From the IMG/VR virus record IMGVR_UViG_3300022868_000021, positions 1 through 58,700 of that record: 58,700 bases of DNA. One strand, given 5' to 3'. Below, one piece after another: positions 35,187 through 45,443 of this stretch. The notes beneath the pieces were generated by a model. That model was not told the origin of the DNA, did not search any database, and saw only the letters and a list, made by a program, of their open reading frames with translations. The first letter of the stretch is position 1. The number at the start of each line of letters is the position of its first letter. A program made the translations under genes and the position numbers. The DNA comes from a virus.

Positions 35187-37330
35187 TAGCTAAATAGATA
35201 AGACATAATTCCTGCCATCCTTTTACTTCTTGCTGCCTCCTTAATAACATCAGCTTGCAGTTGTTTCTGTGTTAGCTCTCCATAGATACTAGATCCTCTG
35301 GAAGATGCTGCATTCATAGCTGCGTCATTACTATAGATAGCCTGTTCCTTCCTAGTCTCGAACTTATCGAGCATATCTCTGTTAGCCCTGAAGATATCAA
35401 GGTTAAACATATTCTCTTTAAGGTCAAGCTCTGAGTTCATCCTGTTGTTCTCTATAGAAGACTTTATGTTTGCTCCTCCCACTCCCTGTTGTACCTTACT
35501 GATAGCATCAGCCCTGTTAGCAAACAGTCCTGGGATAAGATCTGGTTGTCCTAGCCTTCTTAACTGATTAGCACTTGATATAAAGCCTTTATCTATCTCA
35601 TTGATATAAGTGGTAGGATCTTCAAAATAAGGTCTATTACGAGGTAGTTTGATAGGAGATACACCTATAGGAGCATTCTGATTCATATTCCTCTTACGTG
35701 CCATAAAAGCATTAAAGAACTGGACACCTGTATTGACTCCTTCTATTCCTGCAGCTATCTTAGAATTCTTTTTATACCTTGCATAAAGATCATCTTCTGG
35801 ATTAACAGACTCTGGTAGAGTTGGTTTTGAATCCCTACCCTTCTTAATAACAGAACTGGTAGGAGCTTTTGTAGTTCCTGTAAAAGATGGATCAAAAGTA
35901 AATTCTCCTGCTGTCTTAATAGCAGCCTTTTTTCTATCTTCCTTTAATTTTATATCAGGACTAACCGGTTTACCAATCCGTCTTTCGTCAAACATATTAT
36001 CTTCATATGCACCAAAAACTTCTCTTCCTTCTTTTTTATTTGCAAAAGGCTGTCCTGTATGTATATCATCTAATTTATCAAATAACATATAATTTGCGAT
36101 AGAACCCTGAGAGAATTGTTTCTTTCTTTTTTTACCATCAGGAAAGAAAGTACCATCTTCAGCATTACTACTCATTGTAGGCATAGTAGCTATAATATCT
36201 TCTATAGGCATACCTGAGTTAAGCATAGACATCTGATCATCATTAAAGATAGCATCACCTTTGTTTAAGGCTACTTTGTACTCTCCACCTTCTGCTTCTA
36301 TAGGTCTTCCTCCTACTGACATATTAATACCACCACCCTCATGTGAAGGTCCATAGATAGGACTTACGCCTGTGACGTATAATCCATTGTTTGCACGTCT
36401 TCTATTTTTTATCATAATATCGTTGTTTTTTTCAGGGAAGTATCCACCCATTCTTAATTGTGGTTTAGACCATCGTATCCCTTTATATTCAGCATCCTGC
36501 TCTATAGACCGTTGCTTTCTCCATTCTTGTTGATTAGGAGAGCTGTCACCTTCTAGCCTTGGAAGTATCATTGCCCAGCTTGCTGCTGTAGCTGCAGGAC
36601 TGATAGCATTACCTAGAAGACCTCCTAGCCTATGCATCTGTGTACCACCTATAATCATCCTGTTATATATAGACTCATTACCAAACTCTCCTATCTTGTT
36701 ATTGAGCTTCATAAGTTTATCAATAACTCCTTGTCGTATCATCTTTCCTGCTCCTCTTCTTGGATTAGGAACATAGGCACCATCTTTAGCAAACTTAGTA
36801 AACATTCCTCCTCTTGAAGGTAGGATGTATACTCCACTCCTAGCATTCATCCCATCATCCATAGTACCAGTATCAAAATCAAAAGTACCACTCTCATAAG
36901 GTTCTGGAATACTATTGTCAATATCAGCATCATCATAAGGTGTACTTAAATCAATATCACCTACACCTATACCTGCATCAGCACCTTCAGGTCTATATCC
37001 AGCATCCCAACTACTCTTACCTGGTGCTGATTCAGGACCATTACCTGTAGGCTTTATTTTATTCATCAGACTACCTGCAACAGAATTACCACCTGTCCAT
37101 GCAGCAGTCATATCCAACATTCTCTGAGCATATTTGCCCATCCTCTCACCAGACTTATAGGTATTAGATTCTGATCCTGCAGAGGAACCTGAGAAGTTTC
37201 CTGCAGTACCGAAGTCCCCCCAACTATTTTTCTGGTTGTCAAATATCTCAGTCTGTCCTCTACTCATAAAATTTGCTGATACTAAGGAACCAATTCCTTT
37301 TGCTGCACCGCCTATTATTGAACCAACCAT
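35186..37330 (-). CDS. Virion structural protein with SHEGGG motif
   Basis: 714 residues. The N-terminus is Gly/Ala-rich and hydrophobic (GSIIGGAAKGIGSLVSANFM), followed by a low-complexity Gly/Ser/Asp stretch. Around residues 325-365 lies PIYGPSHEGGGINMSVGGRP and then IEAEGGEYKVALNKGDAIF, a motif seen in large structural proteins of Bacteroidota phages. A second Gly/Ala hydrophobic stretch occurs near 235-260. The C-terminal 200 residues are helical and Asn/Arg-rich. It is located between the 1323-residue tail protein and small late genes. A tail or interior virion role is inferred. Confidence 0.65.
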   Translation of the reverse strand: MVGSIIGGAAKGIGSLVSANFMSRGQTEIFDNQKNSWGDFGTAGNFSGSSAGSESNTYKSGERMGKYAQRMLDMTAAWTGGNSVAGSLMNKIKPTGNGPESAPGKSSWDAGYRPEGADAGIGVGDIDLSTPYDDADIDNSIPEPYESGTFDFDTGTMDDGMNARSGVYILPSRGGMFTKFAKDGAYVPNPRRGAGKMIRQGVIDKLMKLNNKIGEFGNESIYNRMIIGGTQMHRLGGLLGNAISPAATAASWAMILPRLEGDSSPNQQEWRKQRSIEQDAEYKGIRWSKPQLRMGGYFPEKNNDIMIKNRRRANNGLYVTGVSPIYGPSHEGGGINMSVGGRPIEAEGGEYKVALNKGDAIFNDDQMSMLNSGMPIEDIIATMPTMSSNAEDGTFFPDGKKRKKQFSQGSIANYMLFDKLDDIHTGQPFANKKEGREVFGAYEDNMFDERRIGKPVSPDIKLKEDRKKAAIKTAGEFTFDPSFTGTTKAPTSSVIKKGRDSKPTLPESVNPEDDLYARYKKNSKIAAGIEGVNTGVQFFNAFMARKRNMNQNAPIGVSPIKLPRNRPYFEDPTTYINEIDKGFISSANQLRRLGQPDLIPGLFANRADAISKVQQGVGGANIKSSIENNRMNSELDLKENMFNLDIFRANRDMLDKFETRKEQAIYSNDAAMNAASSRGSSIYGELTQKQLQADVIKEAARSKRMAGIMSYLFS

Positions 37331-37334
37331 AATG

Positions 37335-40300
37335 TTAAGATTTAGAGATTATAAAATTACTTATTACTTTCTTTATATAGATAGCCTGTGCGTCAGTAGT
37401 TGGATTGTACACTATAGTAACCTTCATCCAATGTCCTCTCATATCACTGCCACAATCATAGTCTTTGTCTTTAGAACGAGTCTCCACCACTACCGGTATC
37501 CTCCACTCGTTTTCTGTATACTCAGAGTGCTTCCAGAAACTAGCAGTGTCATTGTCACTCGTAAGGAAGACATATGATCCAAACTGTGATTCTGTCTCAT
37601 AGGCAATACTATATAGGTCTTCTTTGCTCATCTCTATCTTTAGAGCCTGGAATATCTTTTCAAAGTCATATAGTGATTTATCCCCTTGCCTACCGTTAAC
37701 AATGAACGAAAGCTTCAAAGGGTACTTAGTGTCATAGAACTTGAGAAAGTTGTTAGAATCATGCTTAAACACTTCAGATGGGTTATTCTGCTCTAGTGTA
37801 TAAAGATCATCTCTTATTCCAAGATAAGCATAAGGAGTGAAAGACGCTTCACCTACAAAGGCATTGATAAGCTCATTATAGATAAGAGTGTTGTTATAAC
37901 CTGCTAACTGAGGAGGATTAGGGATACCATCACTATCAGTACTTGGAGTATCCTTTAAGCTATCAAATAAGAAGGTAAAGTATACCTCATCATATTTCTT
38001 ATTATATCCTAAGACAATGCCAGTACCATTAACAGGATCATCAGTTAGCTTACTCTTGATATCATTAAAAGAAGTTATCTGTGTCTTGTAGTCATTAAAC
38101 CATTTAGCTAGAAGCTTGTTCTCTAGCAGGTCATTAGCAGATAGCATCCTTCTACCTGTCTGTGTAGATTTAGCAGCTATGATCCATACCACACTGTTAA
38201 GCCAGTCTACACCATAGATACCTTTAGGAGTCTTTATAATACCACTCATATGTTGAGAGCCAAACTCTGCTAGCTTCTTAAAGTAGGTAGGCAATAGCTC
38301 TACTGAGTCTGCAAGGAGTATCTCTCCTGAAGTAGTATCTGACTGTGTAACTCTTTCTTTGATAGGATGCTGGTTGATAGCATACTCTTGTATAGAAATA
38401 ACATCATCAGAGAACTCTAAGAGCTTAATGATAGCTCCATACTCACTGTTCACATCTATCTTGTTGGAGAGAGCTATGCTTCTAAAAGAGTCAATGATGC
38501 TACCAGGAATATTTTTCGAAGAGTGATATATCCTTCCCGGCCTCTGGTTGTCATCTACCTCTGGAAGGTTAGAGTCATAACCCAGAAAATATTTACTTGG
38601 TAAGACATTATTGTATCCATCATTCACCTGAGTAGCTTCTACCAAAGCTGCAGGGATATCTCTTAACACTATCCAGCTCTGTAAGTTTTCATAAAAGTCT
38701 AAACACTTAGGAAAATAAGTATATGTTATCTCATCATCACTAGGATCATAAGCTTTAACTTCATTACGCATATCTACATTTAAGAAATTCTCTGTAAATA
38801 GTCCTAAGCCCATACCATACTGATACCATATACCATTACCAGCTACAAACTCCCATCCATCACCACCCATGCCACTAATAGGATTTGTATTAGAAGCTGC
38901 ATAGTCATAACCATTAAATCTATGTGATCTTATATATAATTTTGTAGGGAAGCAATCTCCTTTAAATATATTTATCGAAGTGTCATTGGTGATAGGTATA
39001 AAGTTACTTACAGGTTGGTAGATTTCTACAGTTGGATCAAAAGAGCTAACAACATCTAAAAAATAAGTATCATCAGGATTGTTAGCATAAAGGTTAACGA
39101 CAAAGCCTGTAGATGGTAGAATAAGAGTCTGCTTTTCTACATTATCAAAATCTATAGCAGTAGTTATTCCTATATAAGATCCTGTAGCTAAACTTCTATT
39201 ATAATAATAAGATGCCCCTGGTGAGGCTGCATATGTACTCCTCCCAGGAAGAGAAGAGGTAAAACGAGAAGGACCTTGCTCGGTACCTTTTTCTACAAAA
39301 ACAGTATCTACATCCCATATTTCTTTATCAAAATGAATAGGATTAGTACTTAGTCTCTTTGGATCAAGACCCTCACCACAATTAACTTCCACTCCTATAG
39401 TAGCAGGCTGTATTTGTAAATTACCAAGGACATACTCATTAATCCTTGGATTAAATGCTAATTTCAAATATGTATTAGTAGGAATACTCTTTATCTTTCC
39501 CATAGTCACATCTGGACAGAATAGCCCATATTTTTTAGGAGTCTTTATCGTTTTAAAATCACTTATTTTAGAAAGACTCTCTGTTCTTGATGCATAATAT
39601 TTATAATTTGTACCATCAGGTGTAACGGCACAGGGTAGATATCCCTTATATAATGGAATATTAAGATTCTGATCAGCATTATATGTCTTGTTCATACCAA
39701 ATCCAGTAGCAGGATAAACAATGCCTCCAGGACTGTCAGCTTGTAATCCTTGATAGCATGGTAACAACATTCCCTGACAGATAAGATTCTTTATCCTCTC
39801 ACCTCTTACTATCCTAAAGCCTGTAACTCCTTCGAAATCCTTTTCATTAAGATTATAGTATCCATTAGCAGAAGTAACGTCAAAGCGCACTCCTATAGAT
39901 CTATTGATAGTATCTGACAATAACCAGTCTCTTATCTGTACTAGTCCTACATCATTAGCTAAACCATTTACTCTTCCTAATACAGGATATGCTTCTGACT
40001 CGGTACCATCAGCAAATTGGTATATTATAGCATAGGGATATATTTCACCTTTGGCCAGACCTACGAAATCTATTGTATTCTTAGGATTCTTAAAAGCACT
40101 TACCTGTGAATAGCCTTGTTGATGACCCCAGAAGCTATCACCTCCTATATATGGACCAGAATCTACGAAATAATATGTGAGTTCCTGAGCATATTGTGCT
40201 AGCTTTTCTTTATCGTAACCATAGGAAGTCTTCTTCCAGTTACCACCATAATAGGTATTGTTTGCCTCCGTATGAGACTTGTTGATGTTATAAGGTATCC

Positions 40301-41306
40301 TAGGTGTGATAAGCTCAGCATAAGCGAGTACACTCTGTGCTTCTGTACCAAGGATAGTAATGTTTTTAGATTCTCCTGTAATAGGGAAAGACTTGTTGAT
40401 AAGATACACGTCTCTTATAGCTGCAGCATTTTCTGTAGTAGCAGTATAGTGAAGTACTCCTATCTGGAAGTAAGCATAGGACTGATCCAGGTTTCTTACA
40501 GTAAAAGATATCTTCTTGTTAGTCTTGTTGACTACGTTGTTAAGCCAGTCTTTATATTGTGCTCCTGTAATGTCTGGTGCCTCAGTACCGTCAAAGACAC
40601 TTATAACTCCATACTCTGAGACAAAGTGAGTACTGTTATAGTCTGCAGTAAGATACCTATAAAATAGAAAGTAATTACCAGGAGGCATCTCTCCACCATT
40701 GATGACAGAGAGACTATCACAATAGGGAATCTTTTTAGTAGAAGCGATAAGGTTTAAAGCACCGTCAAAGCTCTCTTCCGTATAATACCTTCCTACAGAT
40801 TCACCAGTCTGCTTGAAGTTACTATTTACCACCCTGATAGGATTGTGGAAGTCTGTAATATAGACATTAGCAGTATTGTCATAAGAGATACGTACAAAGA
40901 CATCTGCATAATGCTGAGTAGACATATTAAAAAGAGTAGACCTCAGCGAACCTACCTTCACATCATTACCAAAGTTATGAAAAGCCTTATATTCTCTTAC
41001 AAAAGAAGTATTGGTAGCTAACCATTGTTCAGGAGAAGGATAAGAACCTATCTCCCCATGTCCCGTATCATCATTACAAGAGACGATGTAGATTATACCA
41101 TTATACTCAGAAGCACCGATCACCATAAAGCCATCACTGACCTGGAAGTGCTTCTCATTACCTTTCATACCTGTGACAACTAAGCCCTGTCCTTCCTTGT
41201 TGATAACACGGATATTCAGTGTAGGGAAATCCCATGAATCAGGAGACCTTAGCATATAGTCAAGGTCAGTAGTTATACCTTTAGTAAATACGTTTTTATG
41301 ATCCAT
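37335..41306 (-). CDS. Large tail protein, 'stabilization protein'-like
   Basis: 1323 residues, beta-rich throughout. The start (NVFTKGITTDLDYMLRSPDS), then LNIRVINKEGQG and GMKGNEKHFQ, and the element IIYIVSCNDDTGHGEIG, match the general opening of large tail proteins from crAss-like and other Bacteroidota podoviruses, which are often labelled stabilization or tail tubular proteins and are thought to form beta-propeller parts of the tail hub. Aromatic and Asn/Asp content is high. No enzyme motif is seen. It overlaps the preceding gene by 11 bases. Assignment from memory of the family, not from a search. Confidence 0.6.
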   Translation of the reverse strand: MDHKNVFTKGITTDLDYMLRSPDSWDFPTLNIRVINKEGQGLVVTGMKGNEKHFQVSDGFMVIGASEYNGIIYIVSCNDDTGHGEIGSYPSPEQWLATNTSFVREYKAFHNFGNDVKVGSLRSTLFNMSTQHYADVFVRISYDNTANVYITDFHNPIRVVNSNFKQTGESVGRYYTEESFDGALNLIASTKKIPYCDSLSVINGGEMPPGNYFLFYRYLTADYNSTHFVSEYGVISVFDGTEAPDITGAQYKDWLNNVVNKTNKKISFTVRNLDQSYAYFQIGVLHYTATTENAAAIRDVYLINKSFPITGESKNITILGTEAQSVLAYAELITPRIPYNINKSHTEANNTYYGGNWKKTSYGYDKEKLAQYAQELTYYFVDSGPYIGGDSFWGHQQGYSQVSAFKNPKNTIDFVGLAKGEIYPYAIIYQFADGTESEAYPVLGRVNGLANDVGLVQIRDWLLSDTINRSIGVRFDVTSANGYYNLNEKDFEGVTGFRIVRGERIKNLICQGMLLPCYQGLQADSPGGIVYPATGFGMNKTYNADQNLNIPLYKGYLPCAVTPDGTNYKYYASRTESLSKISDFKTIKTPKKYGLFCPDVTMGKIKSIPTNTYLKLAFNPRINEYVLGNLQIQPATIGVEVNCGEGLDPKRLSTNPIHFDKEIWDVDTVFVEKGTEQGPSRFTSSLPGRSTYAASPGASYYYNRSLATGSYIGITTAIDFDNVEKQTLILPSTGFVVNLYANNPDDTYFLDVVSSFDPTVEIYQPVSNFIPITNDTSINIFKGDCFPTKLYIRSHRFNGYDYAASNTNPISGMGGDGWEFVAGNGIWYQYGMGLGLFTENFLNVDMRNEVKAYDPSDDEITYTYFPKCLDFYENLQSWIVLRDIPAALVEATQVNDGYNNVLPSKYFLGYDSNLPEVDDNQRPGRIYHSSKNIPGSIIDSFRSIALSNKIDVNSEYGAIIKLLEFSDDVISIQEYAINQHPIKERVTQSDTTSGEILLADSVELLPTYFKKLAEFGSQHMSGIIKTPKGIYGVDWLNSVVWIIAAKSTQTGRRMLSANDLLENKLLAKWFNDYKTQITSFNDIKSKLTDDPVNGTGIVLGYNKKYDEVYFTFLFDSLKDTPSTDSDGIPNPPQLAGYNNTLIYNELINAFVGEASFTPYAYLGIRDDLYTLEQNNPSEVFKHDSNNFLKFYDTKYPLKLSFIVNGRQGDKSLYDFEKIFQALKIEMSKEDLYSIAYETESQFGSYVFLTSDNDTASFWKHSEYTENEWRIPVVVETRSKDKDYDCGSDMRGHWMKVTIVYNPTTDAQAIYIKKVISNFIISKS

Positions 41307-41934
41307 CTCTCATCATTTTCTGTTGGATAGGCAAGTTGTGAATCTTCACTATCATATTGTATCTTATAATATTCAAATCATCAACCTCCTTACGAGTCTT
41401 GTGTCTGAAGTTGTTCTTAGCAGCAGAGATCTGTCCAGGTAACATCATAAGCCATCTCTCATACATGCTCTCCTTGAACTTACCCATGCCTACAGCTTCT
41501 TCCAGTATCTTAATCTTACAGTATGTCTCACAAGCTTCTTGGTGCCAGGTGACTATCTGAGGAATACCGTCATTGTCTACATGGATACCTTTGTAGTTAA
41601 GGTATATGATATCTCCATCGTCAGGAGCATTACCATACTTGTCTTGTAAGTTATAAAGGTAAGAGCCATTGTTAGCTGCAGTAAGAGGATTTTCATTAGC
41701 TTCATAGATATCCAGGATACGAAATACATTGCATGGAACTTTCACCAGGCCATTGATCTTCTCTATGCCTATACCCTGAAAGGGCTGCATAAGAGTAATA
41801 TCTTTTATATGGTCTACTTCCAGGGTAGCACATAACCCTATAACAACATCCTCATCAAATTCTATGCTTTTATAGAGTTCACTTAGCGTACTCCATACCA
41901 CAGAAGGACTCATAAATATTGTGTTATTTGCCAT
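41296..41934 (-). CDS. Neck or tail adaptor protein
   Basis: 212 residues using the ATG at 41934 (MANNTIFMSPSVVW); an upstream ATG at 41943 would add three residues and a longer overlap. The first half is beta-type with a clear strand-turn pattern (CNVFRILDIYEANENPL, then DDGDIIYLNYKGIHVD); the second half is helical (ETYCKIKILEEAVGMGKFKE). This layout resembles head-to-tail adaptor or P22 gp4-like accessory proteins, and it sits directly before the large tail protein. The exact role is inferred from position. Confidence 0.55.
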   Translation of the reverse strand: MANNTIFMSPSVVWSTLSELYKSIEFDEDVVIGLCATLEVDHIKDITLMQPFQGIGIEKINGLVKVPCNVFRILDIYEANENPLTAANNGSYLYNLQDKYGNAPDDGDIIYLNYKGIHVDNDGIPQIVTWHQEACETYCKIKILEEAVGMGKFKESMYERWLMMLPGQISAAKNNFRHKTRKEVDDLNIIRYNMIVKIHNLPIQQKMMRDGS

Positions 41935-42499
41935 AGCGTACATTCATTTTAATTTGTATATCATCAATGTTCTCGTAGTAGTGACCACCTTTTATCTCTT
42001 TGTCAAGTCTTTTCTTCCACTTTATGTTAAACATAACTTTTTGCCATTGCTGTAAATAATATATGCTTATCCCTTTATGGTAAAAGTGAAGCGATGTCCT
42101 CTTCTTGAATCCCTTGAGCTTTGTACTCCTAGTCATGCTATCCTCTGCCACTACAATATATCCTATCCCGTTAGGAAGATGAAAGATAGCATTGTTATAA
42201 ACTAAGTCATAGCATATCTTATCAGTCAAGTCATCTATCAAGAGCTTTATGACCATCTTCTCAAACTTTATGTAGGGATACTTTCTCTCTACACCTAATG
42301 TATCAAAGAACTTTCTTATTAACTTTCCTGGCTTATGCTGTAACCTTAAATATTTATACTCAAAAGTCTTATCATATACCAGCTCCATGTAGTCTACATC
42401 TTTAAGAGTCTTTCGCTCTCCATCTCTATTTATTATCCTATGAGCTCTCACATGGGTCTTCTTCTTCGTCTGTCTCGACTTGACCGTATCTTTTTCCAT
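41924..42499 (-). CDS. Hypothetical basic late protein
   Basis: 191 residues, strongly basic at the N-terminus (KSRQTKKKTHVRAHRIINRD). Middle stretches are beta and helical (KFEKMVIKLLIDDLTDKICY, then GIGYIVVAEDSM). The start shown overlaps the upstream gene by 62 bases; a start at 42391 (MELVYDKTF) would remove the overlap but discard 36 residues that look like real protein. It belongs to the neck/tail cluster between the capsid terminator and the large tail protein. Confidence 0.6.
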   Translation of the reverse strand: MEKDTVKSRQTKKKTHVRAHRIINRDGERKTLKDVDYMELVYDKTFEYKYLRLQHKPGKLIRKFFDTLGVERKYPYIKFEKMVIKLLIDDLTDKICYDLVYNNAIFHLPNGIGYIVVAEDSMTRSTKLKGFKKRTSLHFYHKGISIYYLQQWQKVMFNIKWKKRLDKEIKGGHYYENIDDIQIKMNVRYGK

Positions 42500-42947
42500 T
42501 GTTCTTTCCTGCCTGTTCTATCATCTTCTCACCATACTCATAACCGTCATGGGACTCCTCGGTAGTCTTTTCAAGGTCTACACCTATCGTATCCAGGACT
42601 GCCTGACGGTAATCTTTAGGCTGATCTGATTTGAATTCATGAAACTTAAACTTGTCTTGCATCCATTCAGGCTTTATCGTACCCTCTATGGCTATTTTAC
42701 CTTCAGGTATATAAAAGGACTCTGTACCGATTAAAATACGGTAGTAAGTCACATAGGCATACTCTGTGTCCTCTGAGCATCCATCACAGGAGCCCTGACG
42801 AGTAGACTTGTCTTCAAACTGATATTGCCTCTTGATAAGAAAATATTTCTCAGTACCAACATCACCGGTAATCAAAATAGTCTCCATCATTGTAAGAATG
42901 GTTAAAGGATCTACTATATCCCCATTGCAATCAGTAATTTGTTCCAT
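42438..42947 (-). CDS. Hypothetical acidic late protein
   Basis: 169 residues. A Cys cluster GSCDGCSED lies near residue 55, followed by beta strands (YAYVTYYRILIGTESFYI) and an acidic, probably disordered tail (VETDEEEDPCESS). The tail region is the part that overlaps the next gene. No family recognised; a minor virion or assembly role is suggested only by location. Confidence 0.6.
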   Translation of the reverse strand: MEQITDCNGDIVDPLTILTMMETILITGDVGTEKYFLIKRQYQFEDKSTRQGSCDGCSEDTEYAYVTYYRILIGTESFYIPEGKIAIEGTIKPEWMQDKFKFHEFKSDQPKDYRQAVLDTIGVDLEKTTEESHDGYEYGEKMIEQAGKNNGKRYGQVETDEEEDPCESS

Positions 42948-43101
42948 GGCAGCTTATTCTTATTAAGAACCTCTTTCTAAAAATACGTATGTAATAAACA
43001 TTGTATCCATCAGCAGGACACCTCTTTATCTTAGCTATATCATAACATCTATATAATAGGCTAGATATCTTTGCTCTTATCTCTTTAATCTTATTGTTCA
43101 T
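42931..43101 (-). CDS. Small basic protein
   Basis: 56 residues using the ATG at 43101, which gives an 11-base overlap with the upstream stop; an in-frame ATG at 43161 would overlap the upstream gene by 71 bases. The product is basic and helical (NNKIKEIRAKISSLLYRCYD), then beta (GYNVYYIRIFRKRFLIRI). Its function is unknown. Confidence 0.5.
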   Translation of the reverse strand: MNNKIKEIRAKISSLLYRCYDIAKIKRCPADGYNVYYIRIFRKRFLIRISCHGTNY

Positions 43102-43801
43102 CGGTTGTTGTCTGTTGTTTAGATTGTTGTACTGGTGAACCCTGTATCTCTGTATCATCATTATAGGTGTCTTCAGTAATCCCCCAGGTACTCAGCAGGT
43201 CTTTCTTTACCAATATGAGTAACTTGTTTACCGAAGGAGTAGGGTAAGAGTCTGTAGACTTATAGTTACAGGCCTGTATTGGTATCTTGTATAACAATAC
43301 CCCTGTAGCCATTACAAACCCTTCTGTAGGTAAGTCCTTTAATATAGCTTTACTGCCTATAACGGTATAGATAGGACCAGGTTTAACCCATCGCTTGTAC
43401 TTACTAGCATTAAAACCTTTAATAGTCTTTCTGGTAAAGGATAACTCGAAGTTCTCTGTACCTAAGAAGGAGATATCTTTCCATCCTACATTTGGAATCA
43501 AAGCAGGAAGGTCTATAGTATACATCACTGCATCTGAAGTAAAAGATATGTTATCTACAGTACAAGAGTTCTTCTGACACTCTACCTCCAAGCAAGCAGA
43601 CATCTTATAATACTGATCTGAAATCCTACCACCTCTGTTGTTATATTCTTCCCGGATAAGAGTAGCATTCATATCGTGGATCTTATCAGCGACATACTCT
43701 CTCTTACCTATTAAAAAACTATCATCGGTAGTCTGTTTAAGATCTAGCATTAAAGTATCTAAAATAGAATCGAATGATCTCTGTTCCCCTGTTATAGCCA
43801 T
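43091..43801 (-). CDS. Neck/tail structural protein
   Basis: 236 residues with the ATG at 43801 (MAITGEQRSFDSIL). An upstream in-frame ATG at 43834 would start inside the terminator hairpin at 43814-43849, so the shorter start is preferred. The first 50 residues are helical, the middle is beta-rich (VMYTIDLPALIPNVGW, FELSFTRKTIKG) and the last 25 residues are Gln/Thr-rich and probably disordered. It opens the neck/tail cluster after the capsid unit. Related late genes in crAss-like phages encode neck or ring proteins; this is inference by position. Confidence 0.6.
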   Translation of the reverse strand: MAITGEQRSFDSILDTLMLDLKQTTDDSFLIGKREYVADKIHDMNATLIREEYNNRGGRISDQYYKMSACLEVECQKNSCTVDNISFTSDAVMYTIDLPALIPNVGWKDISFLGTENFELSFTRKTIKGFNASKYKRWVKPGPIYTVIGSKAILKDLPTEGFVMATGVLLYKIPIQACNYKSTDSYPTPSVNKLLILVKKDLLSTWGITEDTYNDDTEIQGSPVQQSKQQTTTDEQ

Positions 43802-43813
43802 TTTGTTATAGAT

Positions 43814-43849
43814 TAAAAAAAGGACAGAAGGCAAATCCCCTCTGCCCTT
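43814..43849 (-). terminator. Rho-independent terminator after the capsid unit
   Basis: On the minus strand AAGGGCAGAGG (43849-43839) pairs with CCTTCTGTCCTT (43831-43820) with one wobble pair and one bulge, and a T-run (43821-43815) follows. It lies 29 bases after the stop of the 514-residue protein gene. Confidence 0.7.
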
Positions 43850-43877
43850 ATTAGGTTATATCAATTTAATGAATAGA

Positions 43878-45422
43878 TTACCAGTTTTCAACAGCAGTTC
43901 CTACAAGGATCTCAAGGAGATCCTCGAAGCTACTATCCACTGCCCATACAGCAGGATCATCAGTAGACTCTTGCATATAAGAATACCTGGCACCAGTAGC
44001 AGCAGAGTTAGTCTTATCCCATAGATCATCATCTACCAAAGACTTACGTACAGCAATAACATACTCGGTAGTATATTTAGTGTCGTAGTTAGCTCCATGG
44101 AGACCACTGATATCATTATCACCAACGGCAATAGTGTATACACAATAATCTATACCTTGCAAAGGCTGATCCAGATATATTCCTCTGGCAAGACTACCCT
44201 GATCTTTCTTATTCCAGAACATACGGAATATGTCATCAGAAGTTAAAGAAGGATACCTTCCCCATGGAGAAGTCTCTACTCCAAGAGTACACGTAGATGC
44301 AGCACTTAGAGTCAGGTTAAAGTCCGTGACAAGGTCAGTATTAGTATATACATATACTGTCTCTCCTGCAGCACCTTTAATACCTGCATATCCTACCGCA
44401 CCGGCAGTAAGATCCGCTATCAACTCGATAGACAATGCAGCTACATTAGTAGCAACAGTAGCAGCAGCGCCCATGGCAACACCGTCAACATAAGCTCTGG
44501 CTCCGGAAGTAGTAATAGTAGTTCCTATGATAGGAGTAATCCATACACCTCTTGTAGTACCACCCATATCATCACCATAGATAAGGTCGAACTGTACGTT
44601 AAGGTCTTTTGAAGTAAATAACATCTTACGAACAAAAGTACAAGTAGAGGCACCAGCACCATCAGCAAGAGTATACTTATATCCTGCAGGACCAGTCACT
44701 AACATCACTGTAGAACTTACGGCTATAGCTGCAAGATCATAAGAGTTGTCATCGTTAAAGTCATTTACAGCAGTGATAATAGTAGCACCTCCATCAAGGT
44801 CAATAGTTTCAGTAAGTCCTGCAGGAGTCGTGATAAGTATTTTATCAGTGTTAGCATTAGTAGTAGTCACATAATATCCTCTGAATACATTAACGATAGC
44901 ACCTGACATCTTAGTAAGAGCATCGGTATTCTGATTGTGAAGACCTATGTCATTATGAATCTGATCCATAAGATCGTTCTCCATAGCCAGGATGTAAGCA
45001 GCGTCAATAGTTGTACTAGTAGCCTCAACGACTTTAAGTACTCCTACATATGACTTCTGCTGAAGATTGTTCTTACTATTACCTACACCAGGAAGCTTAA
45101 CCTTTTCCCTGAAGGTAAGACCATATTCCCAGTCACATGACGTACATGGAGCAGGAGGAGCAAATAACACTTCCAGAGAAGCATACTTGCCATCATCGGT
45201 ACAGCTTTTAGATACCTTAATGTTTGAAGCTAGTGTTCCTACACTAGCAGGAATGACAGGACTATCTGCTGTTCCTGTAACCACACCACCTCTGATATCA
45301 ATACCAAGCTTTTTAAAGATTCCCATCTTGTAACCGGATATGTAATCATTATAAATTCCAAAGTCTGTTGCATCTAATGTATTCAGCAAAATCATCTTTG
45401 GAGGTTGTCTTTTAGTTCTCAT
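43878..45422 (-). CDS. Probable abundant virion protein (head or tail surface)
   Basis: 514 residues. The N-terminal 170 residues are mixed and include a Cys pair PCTSCDW. Residues about 180-400 are rich in Thr, Ala, Gly and Val with beta character (KILITTPAGLTETIDLDGG, VMLVTGPAGYKYTLADG), which resembles repeated Ig-like or jelly-roll modules. The C-terminal 110 residues are again mixed. It is the last gene before a strong terminator and shares the promoter at 50117-50147 with the scaffold and capsid genes, so it is likely made in large amounts. A head-decoration, head-fibre or tail-tube role are all possible. Confidence 0.6.
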   Translation of the reverse strand: MRTKRQPPKMILLNTLDATDFGIYNDYISGYKMGIFKKLGIDIRGGVVTGTADSPVIPASVGTLASNIKVSKSCTDDGKYASLEVLFAPPAPCTSCDWEYGLTFREKVKLPGVGNSKNNLQQKSYVGVLKVVEATSTTIDAAYILAMENDLMDQIHNDIGLHNQNTDALTKMSGAIVNVFRGYYVTTTNANTDKILITTPAGLTETIDLDGGATIITAVNDFNDDNSYDLAAIAVSSTVMLVTGPAGYKYTLADGAGASTCTFVRKMLFTSKDLNVQFDLIYGDDMGGTTRGVWITPIIGTTITTSGARAYVDGVAMGAAATVATNVAALSIELIADLTAGAVGYAGIKGAAGETVYVYTNTDLVTDFNLTLSAASTCTLGVETSPWGRYPSLTSDDIFRMFWNKKDQGSLARGIYLDQPLQGIDYCVYTIAVGDNDISGLHGANYDTKYTTEYVIAVRKSLVDDDLWDKTNSAATGARYSYMQESTDDPAVWAVDSSFEDLLEILVGTAVENW

Positions 45423-45443
45423 CTTGTTTAGAATTAAAAATAT

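Noticed and set aside
43802-43834. Upstream start for the neck protein gene (MPSVLFLIYNK)
   Set aside because: It would begin inside the terminator hairpin; the next ATG at 43801 leaves the hairpin free.
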